Assembly (NCBI GenBank): GCA_022825265.1 | Contig: JAJDXE010000008.1 | Span: 1-64,000 of the forward strand | Source of the DNA: Dehalococcoidia bacterium | GTDB lineage: Bacteria; Chloroflexota; Dehalococcoidia; Bin125 | DNA: 64,000 nucleotides | Reading direction: 5' to 3' | Part shown: piece by piece, positions 61,017 to 64,000 of the stretch | Numbering within the stretch: the first letter of the stretch is position 1 | Layout: each line of letters opens with the position of its first letter | The notes under the pieces: model-generated | What the model was told of the DNA's origin: nothing | What the model saw: the letters and a program-made list of their open reading frames with translations, nothing else | The model's database searches: none | Position numbers and translations under genes: made by a program

Positions 61017-63221
61017 CTAGTAATCGCGCTCGACACTCATCACGCCGTGAACACCGTCGAGCTTGGACATCACGCGCTGTAACTGGCGCAGTCCGTTCGC
61101 CTCGACGGTGAATGTCAGGGTGACCGCTCCTCGGTCGGGCTCGCCGGTGACGAACGAAACCATGTTGACGTTCTCGTCGGCGCAGATCCCCGCAACGTCG
61201 CGCGCGAGACCAACGCGGTCCCAGCCCATGATCTTCAGCCGCGCCTCGGTCAACCCGCGGAACGTGTTCCAGCGGACCGGGACGACCCGTTCATCGTCCC
61301 CGACCGAGATGATGTTGGGGCATTCGCTGCGGTGGATCGTGACGCCACGGCTGCGGGTGATAAACCCGGTAATGTCCTCGCCGACCTGGGGTGAGCAGCA
61401 GGGCGCGAGGCGCGTCAACACGTTGGAGCCGCCCAGCACCTGCACGGCGTCGGCGCTTGGCACTGCCGGCGATTCGACCATCTCGATTGCAGGGGCGGCC
61501 TCTGGCTCCTCTTCATCTGCCGACGCCACCTTGAGCGCCACCGCGTGAGCGGTCATGTCGCCAGCCCCAATCAAGGCGAGCGCGTCATCCATGGTTTTTG
61601 CGCGCGTCGCCTCGATCACTTCAGCGTCGACGCTTGACAGCTTCAAGCTGAGGCGCCGCAACTCTCGTTCGAGCTCGTCGCGGCCTCGCGCGATGTTCTC
61701 GGTCCGCGCCTGCCGGTTGAACCACTGGCGAATCTTTGTCCGCGCATGTTGTGTCGTGACGTAGCCCAGTGCGGGATTGAGCCAGTCGCGGCTGGGTCCG
61801 CGTGCTGTTCGGCTGGTCACGATTTCGACGACATCGCCGTTCTCCAGCGGGGTCGACAGTCGCGCCAGCCGTCCGTTTACCTTGGCGCCGACGCACTGGT
61901 AACCAACATCGGTGTGGATCCTGAAGGCGAAATCGAGCGGCGTGGCGCCTGAGCGCAGGGCCAAGATTTCTCCCTTGGGCGTGTGCACAAAGACCTGATC
62001 GTGGAACACATCCGAACGCAGCGTCTCGAGGAAATCGTCCGCGCCGGAGAGTTCTCCCTGCCACTCGACCAATTGACGCAACCACGACATTCGCTCGCGG
62101 TCGTTCATCGCGTTGTGGCGATTCTCCTTGTAGGCCCAGTGGACTGCGACCCCGTATTCGGCCTCGCGATCCATGTCGTGCGTGCGAATCTGGACCTCGA
62201 CTGCGTGCGATGGCGACCAGAACGCAGTCGTGTGCAGTGATTGATAACCGCTGGGTCGAGGGCTGGCGATGTAATCGTCGAACTCACCAGGCAACGGCCG
62301 CCACAGCCCGTGCACGACGCCAAGCACTGCGTAGCAGTCGCTCGTCGTCTCGGTCAGGACACGGAGCGCCAGCAGGTCGTAGATGTCGTCGAACGACTTG
62401 CCCTGCGCTGAGTACTTGCGAATCTTCTCGTGAATCGAGTAGAGATGCTTCACGCGCCCGCGGACCTGAGCGGATAGTCCCTGTGCCTCGAGTGCGTTTT
62501 CCAACTGCACTCGGATCTGCCCCAGGTACCGTTCCCGAGTCTGGCGTCGAGCCGCAACCAGTTCCGAGATGCGCGCATACTCTTCAGGTTCGAGGTATTT
62601 GAACGCCAGATCCTCGAGCTGCGCCCGGATTTGCCAGATCCCGAGCCGAGCGGCCAGCGGGGCGTAGATCTCCATCGTCTCGCGGGAGATCTGCACCTGC
62701 TTCTCAGGACGCATCGCATCGAGCGTACGCATGTTGTGCAGACGGTCGGCGAGCTTGACGATCACCACTCGGACGTCGTCGGCCATGGCGACAAACATCT
62801 TGCGCAGATTCTCTGCCTGGACCTCCCGGTCGATCGTCCCGGTCACCCGAGGCAGCTGCAGCGCTGATAGCTTGGTCGCCCCGTCGACTAGTTTCGCAAC
62901 GTCAACACCAAACTCGGTCACCAACTGCGCGCGCGTGACGCCGCAGTCCTCCATCACATCGTGCAACAGCGCCGCTTGCAGCGCCGGTACGTCGAGCTGA
63001 AGCTCCGCGCAGGTCACCGCCGCAGCGAGCGGATGCTCGATGTAAGGATGACCGGAGCGGCGCCGATGTCCTTCGTGCTTGGTCTCGGCGTACTCGTACG
63101 CTGCCAGCACCTGGTCGCGATCCGCGGGCGCGAGGTATTGCTCCAACACGTCGACGAGCACGTCGAGCGTCGGATGCTTCTTCAAATCCACGACTTCTGC
63201 GGGGACCGTCTGGGTCGCCAT
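61017..63221 (-). CDS. Bifunctional (p)ppGpp synthase/hydrolase RelA/SpoT
   Basis: A 734-residue RSH protein controlling the stringent response. Order: HD hydrolase domain (SGHPYIEHPLAA, LLHDVMEDCG with His87-Asp88), synthetase domain (DDIYDLLALRVLTET, SPRPSGYQSLHT), TGS domain (VFVHTPKGEILALRSGATPLDFAF), a zinc-finger-like region (RLAPCCSPQVGEDITGFITRSRGVTIH) and a C-terminal ACT domain. Both catalytic domains look intact, so bifunctional. The Met at 63221 is chosen; the upstream 36 residues have no family match. Confidence 0.95.
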   Translation of the reverse strand: MATQTVPAEVVDLKKHPTLDVLVDVLEQYLAPADRDQVLAAYEYAETKHEGHRRRSGHPYIEHPLAAAVTCAELQLDVPALQAALLHDVMEDCGVTRAQLVTEFGVDVAKLVDGATKLSALQLPRVTGTIDREVQAENLRKMFVAMADDVRVVIVKLADRLHNMRTLDAMRPEKQVQISRETMEIYAPLAARLGIWQIRAQLEDLAFKYLEPEEYARISELVAARRQTRERYLGQIRVQLENALEAQGLSAQVRGRVKHLYSIHEKIRKYSAQGKSFDDIYDLLALRVLTETTSDCYAVLGVVHGLWRPLPGEFDDYIASPRPSGYQSLHTTAFWSPSHAVEVQIRTHDMDREAEYGVAVHWAYKENRHNAMNDRERMSWLRQLVEWQGELSGADDFLETLRSDVFHDQVFVHTPKGEILALRSGATPLDFAFRIHTDVGYQCVGAKVNGRLARLSTPLENGDVVEIVTSRTARGPSRDWLNPALGYVTTQHARTKIRQWFNRQARTENIARGRDELERELRRLSLKLSSVDAEVIEATRAKTMDDALALIGAGDMTAHAVALKVASADEEEPEAAPAIEMVESPAVPSADAVQVLGGSNVLTRLAPCCSPQVGEDITGFITRSRGVTIHRSECPNIISVGDDERVVPVRWNTFRGLTEARLKIMGWDRVGLARDVAGICADENVNMVSFVTGEPDRGAVTLTFTVEANGLRQLQRVMSKLDGVHGVMSVERDY

Positions 63222-63331
63222 GGATCGATCATACAAAGCTGAGAGCATCGTCCAACTGTTTACTCCCGCGCACACGTTTGCGGGAGCGTGAACTTCAACC
63301 TCGTCTGTACGATGAGATCTGAGGATCAACG

Positions 63332-64000
63332 ATGAGCAGCTCCCCGACGCGACAGTTTCAGACCCCTCGCGGCACGCGCGACCTTCTGCCGGAGGACTAC
63401 GACATCCATCGCCACATCCTCGAACACGCGCGTGAACAGGCGCGCCTGGCCGGATTTGGATTCATCGAACCACCAACATTCGAGCAGGCCGAGCTGTTCG
63501 CCCGCGGCGTCGGCGAGGGCACCGACATCGTCGAAAAAGAGATGTACATCTTCGACGATCGGGGAGGCGACCGGCTCGCGCTTCGACCTGAGGGCACCGC
63601 CTCGGTCTGCCGCGTATACCTACAACATGGCATGGCCAACCTCAGCCAACCGGTCAAGCTGGCCTATCATCTGCCGATCTTCCGCTATGAGCGTCCGCAG
63701 GCCGGACGCTTCCGCCAGCACACGCAGTTCGGAGTCGAAGCCATTGGCGTCCGCGATGCCGCGCTGGACGCCGAAGTGATCGATCTTGGCTGGCGAGTCG
63801 CCGAGTCGCTTGGCCTGACCGACCTCAAGATCCTGCTCAACAGTATCGGCGATATCCAGGATCGCCGGGCATACGTTCCACTGCTCAAGGAGCACTTCGA
63901 GCCGCATCTCGACCGCATCGCTCCAGACGATCAAGCGCGCTGGGATCGAGCACCGATGCGCCTGCTCGACAGCAAGGACGACCGCACCAAGCCGTTCCAG
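63332..64000 (+). CDS. hisS: Histidyl-tRNA synthetase, 3' end cut by window
   Basis: The frame is open from the ATG at 63332 to the end (223 codons). It opens TPRGTRDLLPEDYDIHRHIL. Class II motif elements are FIEPPTFEQAELFARGVGEGTDIVEKEMY, LRPEGTASVCRVY, and motif 2 FRYERPQAGRFRQHTQFGVEAIG, all HisS-specific. It charges tRNA-His with histidine. It diverges from relA across 110 bp. The anticodon-binding domain and motif 3 lie outside the window. Confidence 0.95.
   Translation, partial: MSSSPTRQFQTPRGTRDLLPEDYDIHRHILEHAREQARLAGFGFIEPPTFEQAELFARGVGEGTDIVEKEMYIFDDRGGDRLALRPEGTASVCRVYLQHGMANLSQPVKLAYHLPIFRYERPQAGRFRQHTQFGVEAIGVRDAALDAEVIDLGWRVAESLGLTDLKILLNSIGDIQDRRAYVPLLKEHFEPHLDRIAPDDQARWDRAPMRLLDSKDDRTKPFQ

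Noticed and set aside
1..64000. CRISPR arrays, insertion sequences, prophage genes, rRNA genes
   Set aside because: No regularly spaced repeats, transposases, phage structural genes or rRNA-like sequence seen on reading either strand.

Overview
This 64 kb window is dense, high-GC bacterial chromosome with about 60 genes in short operons on both strands. There is no prophage, transposase, integrase or CRISPR array. Housekeeping genes (gltB, pyrD, relA/spoT, hisS, comM/yifB-type ATPase, Mrp, two tRNAs) sit among many acyl-CoA and hydroxyacid catabolic genes. The richness in class III (CaiB/BaiF) CoA-transferases, enoyl-CoA hydratases, MaoC proteins, RraA and HpaI-type lyases and 2-hydroxyacid dehydrogenases suggests a Chloroflexota organism, plausibly Dehalococcoidia/SAR202-like and heterotrophic on organic acids. 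That placement is inference from gene content; no rRNA gene is present.

Layout. 1-2.9 kb: 5'-truncated SpoU methyltransferase, an OB-fold/thiolase pair, a Uma2-family protein. 2.9-13.5 kb: organic-acid block with an MFS carrier, a frameshifted D-2-hydroxyacid dehydrogenase, a CoA-transferase, an intact D-2-hydroxyacid dehydrogenase, a PP-loop ATPase, an HpaI-type aldolase, an Ldh-family oxidoreductase, then a MarR regulator and DHA2 exporter. 13.5-27.6 kb: gltB, a class III aminotransferase, a VTT-domain membrane protein, flavin reductase, hydrolase, enoyl-CoA hydratase plus SDR, a HEAT-SPOUT fusion, a Tat-exported double-psi beta-barrel protein and an HtrA protease. 27.6-31.8 kb: two paralogous MFS exporters, RraA-like protein and a Crp/Fnr regulator. 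32-38.4 kb: enoyl-CoA hydratase and two head-to-head pairs of CoA-transferase genes. 38.4-49.2 kb: CinA-like protein, hydrolase, glcDEF, MBL hydrolase, NYN protein, Mrp, a 74-residue zinc-ribbon-like protein, pyrD and tRNA-Pro. 49.2-52.7 kb: an 811-residue fused CoA-transferase facing two hot-dog dehydratases. 52.7-64 kb: cyclophilins, methyltransferase, tRNA-Arg, PhoX-type phosphatase with a candidate PHO box, YifB, class V aminotransferase, RelA/SpoT and the start of hisS.

The most interesting system is a two-part CoA-transferase that occurs three times. Each time an N-terminal partner lacking the catalytic Asp (Ser, Glu and Glu at the aligned position) comes first and a partner retaining the Asp follows. 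Two sets are overlapping gene pairs arranged head-to-head (33.3-38.4 kb). The third is a single fused gene (49.2-51.6 kb). Other leads are a four-unit 11-bp direct repeat upstream of the PhoX-type gene, several dyad-symmetric elements in spacers, and a cyclophilin protein with one degenerate domain.
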